NCBI RefSeq assembly: GCF_042660285.1
Contig: NZ_JBHSTP010000003.1
Location: 1-64,000 of the forward strand
DNA length: 64,000 nucleotides
Reading direction: 5' to 3'
Source: Luethyella okanaganae
GTDB lineage: Bacteria; Actinomycetota; Actinomycetes; Actinomycetales; Microbacteriaceae
Below, piece by piece: positions 33,815-42,275 of this stretch. Below the pieces are notes generated by a model, which was not told the DNA's origin, did not search any database, and was given only the letters and a program-made list of their open reading frames with translations. Within the stretch, counting starts at the first letter, position 1. Each line of letters opens with the position of its first letter. The translations under genes were made by a program, and so were the position numbers.

Positions 33815-33996
33815 CGCCGGCTCGGCCCCGGTCTGAGTGCCGTGGTCGTGCCATCGTCGTGGCCGGTGCCGAATGCTCCGGCCTCGGAGCACGGCCGATG
33901 CGCGGATGCCTGCGAGGGCGTGATTGCTGCGGATGCGCGGGATGGCTGCGGGCCCTCAATCATGCGCTCGCGCACCACCGGTGAGTCAGGGGTCGG

Positions 33997-34566
33997 CTAG
34001 GCCTTCTTGGCCGCGGCCTTTGCGGCCTTCTTGTGCTCGCGCACCCGGGCGAGGCTCTCGGCGTCGACGATGTCGGCGACTGAGCGGAACGAGCCCTGCT
34101 CGCCGTAGGGGGACGAGGCCTCGCGCCATCCCGGCGCCGTGAGGCCTTGCTGCTTGCCGAGCAGGGCCAGGAAGATCTTCGCCTTCTGCTCGCCGAATCC
34201 GGGCAGAGCCGTCAGCCGGCGCAGCACCTCGGCGCCGTCGGGTTCGCCGCGAATCCAGAGCGCTGACGCCTCCCCGCCCCAGTCCTCGTTCAGTGCGGAG
34301 CACAGTGCCTGCAGCCGTGCGGCCATCGACCCGGGGAAACGGTGCACGGCCGGAGGGATTCTGCACACCTCGACGAAGGCGTCGGGGTCGTACGCGGCGA
34401 TCGTCTCCGCATCGAAACGGCCGAGCCGGTCACGCAGCTTGGCCGGGCCTGAGAAGGCGGTCTCCATGGTGACCTGTTGGTCGAGCAGCATCCCCAGCAG
34501 CAGGGCGAGTGGATTCTCTGAGAGGAGGGCGTCGGCCTCGGCGTCGCCCGTGATGTGCATGGTCAT
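33997..34566 (-). CDS. HhH-GPD-type base-excision repair protein
   Basis: This 189-residue protein has a helix-hairpin-helix with Gly/Pro (LPGFGEQKAKIFLALLGKQ, about 120-140), preceded by LLGMLLDQQVTMETAFSGP, typical of the compact DNA glycosylase-like family of actinobacteria. The C-terminus is a lysine/alanine-rich DNA-binding tail (REHKKAAKAAAKKA). A catalytic Asp equivalent to that of AlkA/Nth is not obvious. ATG 34566 or 34560 may be the start. Confidence 0.8.
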   Translation of the reverse strand: MTMHITGDAEADALLSENPLALLLGMLLDQQVTMETAFSGPAKLRDRLGRFDAETIAAYDPDAFVEVCRIPPAVHRFPGSMAARLQALCSALNEDWGGEASALWIRGEPDGAEVLRRLTALPGFGEQKAKIFLALLGKQQGLTAPGWREASSPYGEQGSFRSVADIVDAESLARVREHKKAAKAAAKKA

Positions 34567-34656
34567 GCCTTCATCATCTCATCGGCCGCTCGCGGCCAGA
34601 AGCGGCTGGTGGCAGGTTCGCGCAGAGTCCCTCTATGACGGTCGCGTGCGCGCCAC

Positions 34657-34699
34657 TTTCTGCGTTGAGCGCCATCCGAGGTGGCGTTCAACGCAGAAA
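34657..34699 (-). terminator. Terminator hairpin after mdh
   Basis: An 18-bp stem (34657-34674 with 34682-34699) has a single G-T pair around a seven-base loop. It stands 22 bases downstream of the mdh stop on the minus strand and ends in TTT-rich sequence read in that direction. Confidence 0.75.
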
Positions 34700-34721
34700 A
34701 CGGCGCGATGGGTGCAAGTCC

Positions 34722-35738
34722 TCAGATCAGACCGAGGGTCAGAACGGCATCGCGCTCCTCAGTGAGCTCGGTGACGGATGCGTCGATCCGTGCACGCGAG
34801 AACTCGTCGATCTCCAAGCCCTGCACGATCTGCCACACACCGTCGACCGAGCGGACGGGAAAGGACGAGATCAGTCCCTCCGGCACCCCGTAGGAGCCGT
34901 CGGATGACAGCGCGACCGAGGTCCAGCCGTGCGGCGTGCCGGTGATCCAGTCATGCACGTGGTCGATCGTCGCAGAGGCGGCGGATGCCACGGACGACGA
35001 GCCGCGCACCTCGATGATCTCGGCGCCGCGCTTGGCGACGCGGGGGATGAACTGGTCGGTGATCCAGGCGCGCACGGTGGCGGCATCCCCCAGCCGCTCG
35101 GCAAGCGCGTCGACGACGGGCCGCCCCGCGACCGTCGCGTGTGCGACATCCGGAAACTGCGTCGCCGAGTGGTTGCCCCAGATCGTGACATCGCGGATCT
35201 CACCGGGCGAGACGGCGAGGGCAGCGGCGAGCTGTCCCAGAGCACGGTTGTGATCGAGCCGGGTGAGCGCGGTGAAGCGTTCGACCGGGATGTCGGGTGC
35301 GTTGGCGCTCGCGATGAGGGCGTTCGTGTTGGCCGGGTTGCCGACGACCGCGATCCTCACGTCGTCGGCCGCTCCCGCATTGATGGCCGCGCCCTGCGGG
35401 GCGAAGATGCCGCCGTTGGCGGCGAGCAGGTCTCCGCGTTCCATTCCGGGGCCACGCGGGCGGGCGCCGACGAGGATGGCGACGTTGACGCCGTCGAACG
35501 CGGCGGACGCGGCGTCCGTCACCTCGACACCGGCGAGCAGAGGGAAAGCGCCGTCTTGGAGTTCGAGCGCAGCTCCCTCGGCCGCTTTGAGGCCCTGCGG
35601 GATCTCGAGCAGCCGCAGGCGTATCGGCACTCCGGGGCCTAGCAACTGGCCAGAGGCGATGCGGAAGAGCAGGGCATAGCCGATCTGGCCGCCCGCTCCG
35701 GTGACGGTGACGGTGACGGGTGAGGGTGTGTTCGCCAT
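34722..35738 (-). CDS. mdh: Malate dehydrogenase
   Basis: This 338-residue NAD-dependent enzyme of the TCA cycle interconverts malate and oxaloacetate. It shows GAGGQIGYALLFRIASG (NAD-binding loop), GARPRGPGMERGDLLAANG (mobile loop with substrate Arg), VGNPANTNALI, LDHNRALGQLA and IWGNHSATQFPDV with the catalytic His. Length and motifs match the bacterial/cytosolic MDH group. It stands alone and has its own terminator. The gal-type pathway elsewhere in the window would supply oxaloacetate, but no regulatory link is visible. Confidence 0.96.
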   Translation of the reverse strand: MANTPSPVTVTVTGAGGQIGYALLFRIASGQLLGPGVPIRLRLLEIPQGLKAAEGAALELQDGAFPLLAGVEVTDAASAAFDGVNVAILVGARPRGPGMERGDLLAANGGIFAPQGAAINAGAADDVRIAVVGNPANTNALIASANAPDIPVERFTALTRLDHNRALGQLAAALAVSPGEIRDVTIWGNHSATQFPDVAHATVAGRPVVDALAERLGDAATVRAWITDQFIPRVAKRGAEIIEVRGSSSVASAASATIDHVHDWITGTPHGWTSVALSSDGSYGVPEGLISSFPVRSVDGVWQIVQGLEIDEFSRARIDASVTELTEERDAVLTLGLI

Positions 35739-35771
35739 GCTTCAGCCTAACCGCGACAATAAGCTCGATGG

Positions 35772-36728
35772 ATGCGCGACTTCTATCCAGACATTGAACC
35801 CTACGACAGCGGCCTGCTCGACGTCGGCGACGGCCAGCAACTCTACTGGGAGGTCTCCGGCAACCCGGATGGTAAGCCCGCCGTCTACCTGCACGGTGGA
35901 CCGGGCGGAGGCAGCAACCCGAACCAACGCAGGGTGTTCGATCCGGAGAAATATCGTATCGTGCTGTTCGACCAGCGCGGTTGCGGCAAGAGCCTCCCGC
36001 ACGCGAGCGCCCCGGACGCCGACCTCAGCACGAACACCACCTGGCATCTCGTCGCCGATCTGGAACGGCTGCGCGAGCACCTCGGCATCGACCGGTGGCT
36101 CGTGTGCGGCGGATCCTGGGGCAGCGCTCTGGCGCTCGCCTACGCGCAGAGACATCCGAGCAGCGTCACCGAGCTGGTGCTGCGCGGCATCTTCACGCTG
36201 CGCAAGGAGGAGCTCGACTGGTTTTACGAGGGTGGTGCCGCCGCATTGTTCCCGGACCTCTGGGAGGGCTTCGTCGCTCCCGTCCCCGTCGAGGAGCGCG
36301 GTCACCTCGTGCGTGCGTATAGTCGGCTGCTCAACGATCCCGATCCTGCCGTGCATCGTGCCGCGGGAGTGGCTTGGTCGCGTTGGGAGTCGTCGACCAT
36401 CACGCTGCTGCCGTCGCCGGAGACCGTGGCGAAGTTCACCGAGCCCGACTACGCCGTTGCCTTCGCACGCATCGAGAACCACTACTTCATGAACGGCGGC
36501 TGGTGGCAGGAGGGGCAGCTCATCCGCGATGCCGGAACCCTGCGCGGCATCCCCGGTGTCATCGTCCAGGGCCGCTACGACGTGTGCACCCCGGTGATGA
36601 CCGCATGGGAGCTGCACAAGGCGTGGCCCGAGGCAGAACTCCGGCTTATCCCCGATGCGGGACACTCCTTCGACGAGCCGGGGATCCGATCTGCGCTCAT
36701 CGAGGCGACCGATCGCTTCGCGCGATAA
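35772..36728 (+). CDS. pip: Proline iminopeptidase
   Basis: This 318-residue alpha/beta-hydrolase shows HGGPGGGSNPNQRRVFDP (oxyanion region of the Pip family), FDQRGCGKS, nucleophile elbow GGSWGSALALAYAQ with the catalytic Ser, VQGRYDVCTP (Asp region) and DAGHSFDEPG (His). It removes N-terminal proline from peptides in the cytoplasm. It diverges from mdh with only 33 bases between starts, so the two promoters overlap. Confidence 0.94.
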   Translation: MRDFYPDIEPYDSGLLDVGDGQQLYWEVSGNPDGKPAVYLHGGPGGGSNPNQRRVFDPEKYRIVLFDQRGCGKSLPHASAPDADLSTNTTWHLVADLERLREHLGIDRWLVCGGSWGSALALAYAQRHPSSVTELVLRGIFTLRKEELDWFYEGGAAALFPDLWEGFVAPVPVEERGHLVRAYSRLLNDPDPAVHRAAGVAWSRWESSTITLLPSPETVAKFTEPDYAVAFARIENHYFMNGGWWQEGQLIRDAGTLRGIPGVIVQGRYDVCTPVMTAWELHKAWPEAELRLIPDAGHSFDEPGIRSALIEATDRFAR

Positions 36729-36737
36729 CGTTCTCTC

Positions 36738-37604
36738 ATGACGTTCAACGACGACGCCGACATCAGCACAGGCAAGGTCAGCAAGCGCGGCCGGAATGTC
36801 GGCATCGCGGTCGGCGGCGGCCTGGGGGCCGTCGCGTTGTTCGTCCTCTCCCAGTTCCTCGGCGTCGACCTCACGGCACTCGTCGGTGGCCAGCAGCAAC
36901 AGGTCACCGAGGAGAGCCTCGATGCGTGCCGGACCGGGGCGGATGCGAACGTCGACATCGAGTGCCGAATGAAGGGCGCTGCGGCGTCGCTGGATGCGTA
37001 CTGGAGCGAGGAGTTCGTCGCGGTCGGCGGAGAGTACGTCTCGCCGCAGGACATGCAGCTGTTCACGGCATCCACCCAGACCGGATGCGGTGCGGCGTCG
37101 AGCGCGACAGGGCCGTTCTACTGTCCGCCGGACCAGACGATCTACATCGACGTGTCGTTCTACGACGAACTGCGCAACCGCTTCGGCTCGTCCGGCGGAC
37201 CGCTTGCGGAGATGTACGTCGTCGCGCACGAGTGGGGTCACCACATCCAGAACATCGCCGGAATCCTCGGGACGCAGGGCGGCACCGGCCCGGCGTCGAA
37301 CCAGGTGCGCGTCGAGCTGCAGGCGGATTGCTTCGCGGGAGCCTGGGCGGGGGCGGCCTCAAAGGTCGACGACTCCGCGGGCGTGGCCTTCCTCAAACCG
37401 ATCACCGAGGCGCAGATCCGGGATGCCCTGAGCGCCGCGGCCGCCGTCGGCGACGATCGTATCCAGGCTGCGGCGAGCGGCCAGGTCGACCCGGAGGCGT
37501 GGACCCATGGTTCGAGCGAGCAGCGCCAGCGCTGGTTCCTCACCGGGTTCACACGGGGTGCTGGCGTCTGCAACACTTTCGCGGTCGACGCCTCGCGGCT
37601 CTAG
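36738..37604 (+). CDS. Neutral zinc metallopeptidase, YpfJ/KPN_02809 family
   Basis: This 288-residue protein has a short cytoplasmic N-terminus, one membrane segment (VGIAVGGGLGAVALFVLSQF), a Gly/Gln linker, and an outer domain with the zinc motif HEWGHHIQN and the third-ligand region RVELQADCFAGAW. DPEAWTHGSSEQRQRWFLTG is the family C-terminal signature. It starts nine bases after pip and is probably cotranscribed with it. The substrate is not known for this family. Confidence 0.9.
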   Translation: MTFNDDADISTGKVSKRGRNVGIAVGGGLGAVALFVLSQFLGVDLTALVGGQQQQVTEESLDACRTGADANVDIECRMKGAAASLDAYWSEEFVAVGGEYVSPQDMQLFTASTQTGCGAASSATGPFYCPPDQTIYIDVSFYDELRNRFGSSGGPLAEMYVVAHEWGHHIQNIAGILGTQGGTGPASNQVRVELQADCFAGAWAGAASKVDDSAGVAFLKPITEAQIRDALSAAAAVGDDRIQAAASGQVDPEAWTHGSSEQRQRWFLTGFTRGAGVCNTFAVDASRL

Positions 37605-37639
37605 TGCTCCTGCCCCGTCGGTCTTGTGCGTCACCCCAG

Positions 37640-38075
37640 TCGTGGTCGGCTGAGTTCATGGTCAGCGGTTACGACGACGGTTTCCTCGGATTCGACGTTC
37701 CGCTTTCGCTCCCTCGCGATCAGAACGCCGTATCGGGGCGTTCGTGCCGCTTCCGTTTCTGGAAGGTCGCGTTCTGGAAGGTCGCGGCTTGGTCGTCCGA
37801 CGATGAGCTCGCGGCGGCCGGCTTCGTCCTCGACCAGTCGCCGGTTCTCGACCGCAATGAGCTGGAACGACGGATGCGGCTGACTGCGACGCTCGGCACC
37901 CCTTCGCTCGGCACCCCTTCGCTCGGCACCTTCGCACTTTCAGGTGTCCGTCTCCGATGTCGGCGCTCTCGCCGGGCTCGACGTCTCTCGGGTCGCCTCC
38001 GTCGATTGCTTCGTGCGCGGGGTGTTGCAGCTCGCTTGGCGGGAACTCGCCGACCGCATTCGTGCTGTAGCGGCA
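37640..38075 (+). pseudogene. Decayed DNA/RNA non-specific endonuclease (core deleted)
   Basis: The fragment starts like a secreted-type nuclease (SGYDDGFLGFDVPLSLPRDQ), then jumps to the later region (FWKVAAWSSDDELAAAGFVL, then DQSPVLD). It ends, in another frame, with the family tail HFQVSVSDVGALAGLDVSRV. The catalytic core with the DRGH motif is missing, and at least one frameshift separates middle and tail. Local slippage is visible: TTCTGGAAGGTCGCG is duplicated and GCTCGGCACCCCTTC is repeated near 37890-37930. The gene is non-functional. Confidence 0.65.
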
Positions 38076-38130
38076 TGCGCCGGCGCCTCTGCGCATGCGC
38101 TCGCGCCTCTGCCCAGCCTCCGTTACAGAA

Positions 38131-38160
38131 GGAAGGACCCCGCCGAAGCGGGGTCCTTCC
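38131..38160. terminator. Terminator downstream of the cold-shock gene
   Basis: Perfect 13-bp stem GGAAGGACCCCGC / GCGGGGTCCTTCC with tetraloop CGAA. It stands 54 bases after the csp stop on the minus strand. Confidence 0.85.
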
Positions 38161-38213
38161 TTGTTCCGTTAAGCCGGAGCGGTCTCTGTGTGAGAACAGA
38201 GCCTGTCTGAAGA

Positions 38214-38417
38214 CTAGAGCGGGCGAATGTTCTCAGCCTGGAGGCCCTTGGGGCCACGGGCGGTCTCGAACTCGACCTTCTGGTTCTCTTCAAGGCTGCG
38301 GTAGCCATCGGTCGCGATCGCCGAGAAGTGCGCGAACACGTCTGCGCTTCCGTCGTCGGGGGTGATGAAGCCGAAGCCCTTTTCAGCGTTGAACCACTTC
38401 ACGGTGCCTGTTGCCAT
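38214..38417 (-). CDS. Cold-shock protein, CspA family
   Basis: This 67-residue protein is a single cold-shock domain: MATGTVKWFNAEKGFGFITP contains RNP1 (KGFGFI) and DVFAHFSAI contains RNP2. It binds single-stranded RNA and acts as an RNA chaperone. It is transcribed alone and ends at the strong terminator at 38131-38160. The unusually AT-rich stretch upstream (about 38,520-38,620) fits the long 5' leader typical of csp genes. Confidence 0.96.
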   Translation of the reverse strand: MATGTVKWFNAEKGFGFITPDDGSADVFAHFSAIATDGYRSLEENQKVEFETARGPKGLQAENIRPL

Positions 38418-38916
38418 TATTTGTCTCTCATTCTTGAGGTTCGATCGAATCCGACTGCCGGATCCGAGCGTCGCGGTGTTTTTGATTCGCCCTCAGAAAA
38501 GCACCCCCGAACCGGCTGGAACGGCGGCTGCTTGAAATACAATGCGCAACACAACAACTTGAGCGTCAACACTAGCCCATCTTGGCGACTCTGTGGTTAA
38601 CAATCTTTCGGTCTGTGTTAAAACCGCCGTGCCGCGCCCATCGCGAACGAGATCGAGTCGCGAACCCGCGTCATGAATTCGGCGGATCCGAGTCTCCTTG
38701 AACGGAGTGGTTTTCGATCGGAGGAGTGATTCTGATGCAATCGACCGAATGGGCGGAGCAGCCATGGTTCCTGGCGACCGGGAACGTCGAACTCCCGCCA
38801 ACCCGCCTGCGCGGGTTTCCGTTGCCATCCGATTCCTGGCGGCGGACCGACGGCGTCGAGCTGCGAGGCGCATCCGTCGTGAGTGGCGAGCACCTCGAGA
38901 ACGGCTGGTGACGGCG
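38418..38916. other. Leader and promoter region of csp; no gene seen
   Basis: The part next to csp (38,418-38,630) is AT-richer than its surroundings and includes TTGAGCGTCAACACT-like and GTGGTTAACAATC sequence, fitting a leader and promoter for the minus-strand csp. Small frames in 38,640-38,910 have no family resemblance and I do not call them. Confidence 0.4.
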
Positions 38917-39117
38917 ATGCTGCAGAACATCCTCGCCCTGGTCTCGTCAGTCGCGCTCGTCGCGCTCGGCGGGATCGCCTGGTGGCTGACATCGGCGACG
39001 ACCCTGCCAGAGTTGCTGTCCCTGCCGGATGCGGCGAGGACGGCGCTCCTCGCCGGCGCGCTCGCGGTGGTCGCGCTCGGCGCCGTGAGCGCCGTCAACG
39101 TCGTTCGTCGTTGGTGA
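38917..39117 (+). CDS. Small two-helix membrane protein, unknown
   Basis: This 66-residue protein has two hydrophobic segments (NILALVSSVALVALGGIAWW and LLAGALAVVALGAVSAVNVV) with a short acidic loop and the basic end VRRW. A GTG at 38908 is an alternative start. Its stop overlaps the GTG of the next small frame (GTGA), which supports both being real. I do not recognise a family. Confidence 0.5.
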   Translation: MLQNILALVSSVALVALGGIAWWLTSATTLPELLSLPDAARTALLAGALAVVALGAVSAVNVVRRW

Positions 39118-39305
39118 CGGCAGCAGGATCACGATCGACCGGGGGTGTCTCCGTGTGGCGAGGCGAGACCGTGAGGTGCCTCGAAGTTGTGATCGATCCC
39201 TCTGGCACAGTGACACAGCACGTGGATGGGCTCGCCGGACCGCGTGCTGAGGAATCGTTCGAGGTGGACGGTCGGCGGCTCCGCTGGGCACGGTCCGTCG
39301 AGTAA
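39114..39305 (+). CDS. Small hypothetical protein coupled to the membrane protein
   Basis: This 63-residue soluble protein (VRCLEVVIDPSGTVTQHVDG, then ESFEVDGRRLRWARSVE) starts with GTG inside the previous stop codon. Alternating hydrophobic pattern suggests a small beta fold. No family recognised; the coupling and amino-acid make-up are the only support. Confidence 0.4.
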   Translation: MTAAGSRSTGGVSVWRGETVRCLEVVIDPSGTVTQHVDGLAGPRAEESFEVDGRRLRWARSVE

Positions 39306-39597
39306 TGGGGAAGTGTTCATCGGGTCTCCTCGACAAAGAGACGCCGACCCCGCCGATTCATGACGCGGTTCGGCGACATCCGTCGCGCGTGATGACCTCC
39401 TTGAGGCCGTGCGGCTCGACTTCCGCGTGCAGTGGCTGGCCTTGTTCGAGTGATGCGGGCTGATCAGCGTTCGCCGGGAGGGAGGACCTCGCGCGGACGG
39501 GAGGCCGCAACCTGCTGGATTGGCCTCCTCAGCTCGCGAAGGCCTCCCGTGCGGTTGTGGGTGGCTACCTCGGCCACGCGGGCGCGACTACGCCGAC

Positions 39598-39712
39598 GAC
39601 AGCCGCGGCACCGCCCTCAGCAGCGAGCGGGTGTAGTCGTGTCGCGGCCGTGACAGCACGCGCTGTGTCGACCCCGCTCGACGATGCGGCCGCCCTCGAG
39701 CACGGCGGTGTC
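39598..39712 (-). pseudogene. C-terminal remnant of an oligopeptide-type ABC transporter ATPase
   Basis: The minus strand reads VLEGGRIVERG and, after a one-base shift, STQRVLSRPRHDYTRSLLRA then VPRLSSA and a TAG at 39600-39598. This is the typical end of DppD/OppF ATPases (EGGRIVERG...RPRHDYTRSLL). Only about 38 residues survive. The fragment is joined directly to the DUF1684 fragment upstream. Confidence 0.6.
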
Positions 39713-39996
39713 TCTTCGAATGCCTGACTCGCCGGCGAATCGGCGCGCCAGATGCGGTATCCCTCCTGCGGCAGGCCGGTGTCGATGTCGGTGCGCGTCA
39801 GGCGTGTGAAGAGCGCATGCTCGGGGTGCCCCGCACGGGCCGTCGCCTCGGCGACAGGCGGTTCCCCAGGCGGAGACCAGTGCGTCAGCACGAGCGCCAA
39901 GGCGCCCAGAGGCTCGGTCACGGCACGGTGCCGCGCGTTGTTCCACTCCGCCCAATCGGCGAGCGGTCCGGCGTCCACGGCCGTGTCGGAAGTCAT
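39713..39996 (-). pseudogene. N-terminal remnant of a DUF1684 protein
   Basis: An ATG at 39996 opens a frame whose first 95 residues (LADWAEWNNARHRAVTEPLG, HWSPPGEPPVAEATARAGHP, GYRIWRADSPASQAFEE) match the start of DUF1684 proteins as I know them. The rest of the domain is missing; sequence changes abruptly to the ABC-ATPase tail. A deletion has fused the two genes. Bases 39,306-39,597 hold no gene I can support. Confidence 0.6.
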
Positions 39997-40049
39997 GGAT
40001 CCATTCCATCGAATCGAACGGTGGGTCGAAATCGTGTTGCGGCGTGTGT

Positions 40050-40162
40050 CGCAGGCCGTGCTCGCTGTGTGGTCGGGCGCGCAGCCGAGGGACGGTTTCT
40101 GCGCAGACGACGACTGCCAGGCCTCCGAGGATGGTCGCCCAGCCGAGCTGTTCGCCCTTGCA
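40050..40162 (-). pseudogene. C-terminal remnant of an EamA/DMT transporter
   Basis: The minus strand reads GEQLGWATILGGLAVVVCAE followed by TVPRLRAR, the last helix of an EamA-type drug/metabolite transporter. Everything upstream of this helix is gone; the ABC operon starts about 20 bases away. The break marks a possible junction of the accessory region. Confidence 0.55.
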
Positions 40163-40185
40163 GGCCCTTACAGGACAGACCCTGG

Positions 40186-40833
40186 TCAGCCTCGCCGACG
40201 GTTCATGAGGACGGCTCCCGCGTCGATCTCGAACACTTCGTCGGTGAGCTCGTCGATGTCTGCTCCATGATGGCTGGTGAAGACGATGGTGGCTCCCGCT
40301 CTATGACGGGCATGGATGAGGTCTTTGACTCGATGCATGCTCTCACGGTCGAGCGCGTTGAATGGCTCATCGAGAAGAAGCACATCAGGTGACTCCATGA
40401 ACGCCTGGGCGAGGCTGAGTTTCTGCTTCATGCCTTGGGAGTACGCTCGAGCCTTCTTTCGCAATGGTGCATTCAGACCGATCTCCTTCAACACGTCGCG
40501 CACTTCCGCGAGTCCGATGCGGTTTCGGATGCGAGCGAGTTCGAGGAGCTGGGCTTCTGCGGAGAGCGACGGTATGTAGGCAGGACCGTCAATCGCGACG
40601 CCAAATCGGTCTGGGTACGTTCTGTGCTTGTCTAGGTAGTCGGGGTGAATGATGACTTCGCCGGTGCTGGGCAACGTGAGCCCACACATCAAGCGGAGGA
40701 GAACCGATTTGCCTGCCCCGTTCGGCCCGACAACGCCGTAGGTGCGACCTGCCTCGATGCTGAGCGTGACGTTCGCGAGAACCGACTGGCCGCGATAGGT
40801 CTTCGAAACCCCGTTGAACTGGATCACTGTCAT
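40186..40833 (-). CDS. ABC exporter ATP-binding protein
   Basis: This 215-residue ATPase has Walker A GPNGAGKSVLLRLMCG, signature YSQGMKQKLSLAQAFM and Walker B VLLLDEPFNALD. It belongs to the short CcmA-like group that pairs with ABC-2 type permeases for export of peptides, lipids or drugs. It is last in a four-gene minus-strand operon and its ATG overlaps the previous stop by four bases (ATGA). Upstream frame to 41478 is shadow. Confidence 0.92.
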   Translation of the reverse strand: MTVIQFNGVSKTYRGQSVLANVTLSIEAGRTYGVVGPNGAGKSVLLRLMCGLTLPSTGEVIIHPDYLDKHRTYPDRFGVAIDGPAYIPSLSAEAQLLELARIRNRIGLAEVRDVLKEIGLNAPLRKKARAYSQGMKQKLSLAQAFMESPDVLLLDEPFNALDRESMHRVKDLIHARHRAGATIVFTSHHGADIDELTDEVFEIDAGAVLMNRRRG

Positions 40834-42275
40834 GTGCGTGCTTTCCTTCTGAGCGTGTTTCCGGCGTGTGCGGTGACGAATGCGACCCCGAGCGCGAGAG
40901 CTGTCACAGTCAAAGTGAGTGTGGCGATCAAGACGTCGGCCCACCCGCCGTCGAGGCGCGCTGTCGCTCCACCCCCGAGCGGCGAGAACTTCATGCCTCC
41001 GGTGGCGATCAGCATGATCAGGAGTGCCGCGATCACTCCGAGAGACCAAGCGCGGGAACCTACCGTGAAAGCGAGTACGCACGCCCAGACACAGACGACC
41101 ACCTGCAGAGTTCCGTTGACGAGGATCTGATATAGCCAGATGCCGAGACCAACGGCAGGCTGCGAGAAGTCTTGCCCGCCCAGCGCGACGTAGCAAGCAC
41201 CCGCCAAAACCAAGAGCCCAGCGAACGCAGCCGCCGCTCGGAGTCCTTCTCCCCACGCCAGGCCGACGGCCCATCGCAAGCGCGAACCGAACCGGACGAG
41301 CTGGGCCGCCCGCTCCGCATCGGAAACGACGAGCAATCGCACCAAACTCGCGACACCGGCACCCACGAACACGAAACAGAAGATGAGAAGCTGCGTGATC
41401 GTCTGCCCGACCCCAAAGAGGGCGCTGCTCACAGCGTCGAATGCTGACTGCCGCTCGGGCGAACCGAACGCGATCCACAGGGCGGTGATGATGAACCCGC
41501 CAACGAGGTACACCACTGTTGGGCTGACTTCAAGGGTCTGATAGCGGGCTCGCCGGTCGATGCTCCACACCCAGACGACAACGACAGCGGCGACCACCGC
41601 GACAACGGTGTACGCAACGGCTGCTGTCGTTGGCTCGCGAAGTGCGCCGCTGACGTCGAGACACCAGCCGGCACTCGCGGCGCTTGATGGTGGCACAACG
41701 CCGACCGCCGACGCGACCGACCACACCCAGATGGCTGTTGCGAGAACGATCACGGCGGACCAGCGGCGAGTAGCGATCAGCACCACCATGAGCAGGGCCT
41801 GCATCACAACCAGCACCACCGTGACGAGCAGGAGCTGCAGCCCGAGAGCGAGCACGGGGGTGATGCCGGCGTCTCGGAAGAGACTGCCGATAGTGTTTGG
41901 CGCTGCCGCGGACGGTAATGGCAGCCCGGCCGACGCCACCGACGCCGCAGCGAGGACGACAGCTGCCAGTAGCAGCACTCGCAAGGTTCCCTGAATTGAG
42001 ATCCACCGAAGTGCGCCGGTTCCGCTACCAAATCGCACGAGGTGCGGAGGGTTGGCGAGCTTGCGCAACATCAGAAGCGAGATTCCGAGCCAGCATGGCA
42101 GGCACACGAACGTGAGGTACTGCGGGCTCATGCTGGTCTCGAGCAGCAGATCCCACACCCCGACGTTTCCCGGACCGAACATCACATCCGCGAGGTACCG
42201 GGCGTAGAGGGCGTATCCCAGGGCGAGTGCGCCGACGATCCATGTGAGCGGCGATTTGATGGTCGACTGAATCAT
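40830..42275 (-). CDS. ABC-exporter-associated membrane protein, about 12 helices
   Basis: This 481-residue protein consists almost wholly of hydrophobic segments (LTWIVGALALGYALYARYLA, LLLAAVVLAAASVASAG, VVAVVAAVVVVWVWS, VYLVGGFIITALWIAFG, ALGVAFVTAHAG). It is probably a permease subunit. No family was recognised. The order secreted protein, permease, permease, ATPase, with four-base overlaps, suggests one export machine. Codon use is less GC-biased than in the chromosomal genes. Confidence 0.75.
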   Translation of the reverse strand: MIQSTIKSPLTWIVGALALGYALYARYLADVMFGPGNVGVWDLLLETSMSPQYLTFVCLPCWLGISLLMLRKLANPPHLVRFGSGTGALRWISIQGTLRVLLLAAVVLAAASVASAGLPLPSAAAPNTIGSLFRDAGITPVLALGLQLLLVTVVLVVMQALLMVVLIATRRWSAVIVLATAIWVWSVASAVGVVPPSSAASAGWCLDVSGALREPTTAAVAYTVVAVVAAVVVVWVWSIDRRARYQTLEVSPTVVYLVGGFIITALWIAFGSPERQSAFDAVSSALFGVGQTITQLLIFCFVFVGAGVASLVRLLVVSDAERAAQLVRFGSRLRWAVGLAWGEGLRAAAAFAGLLVLAGACYVALGGQDFSQPAVGLGIWLYQILVNGTLQVVVCVWACVLAFTVGSRAWSLGVIAALLIMLIATGGMKFSPLGGGATARLDGGWADVLIATLTLTVTALALGVAFVTAHAGNTLRRKART

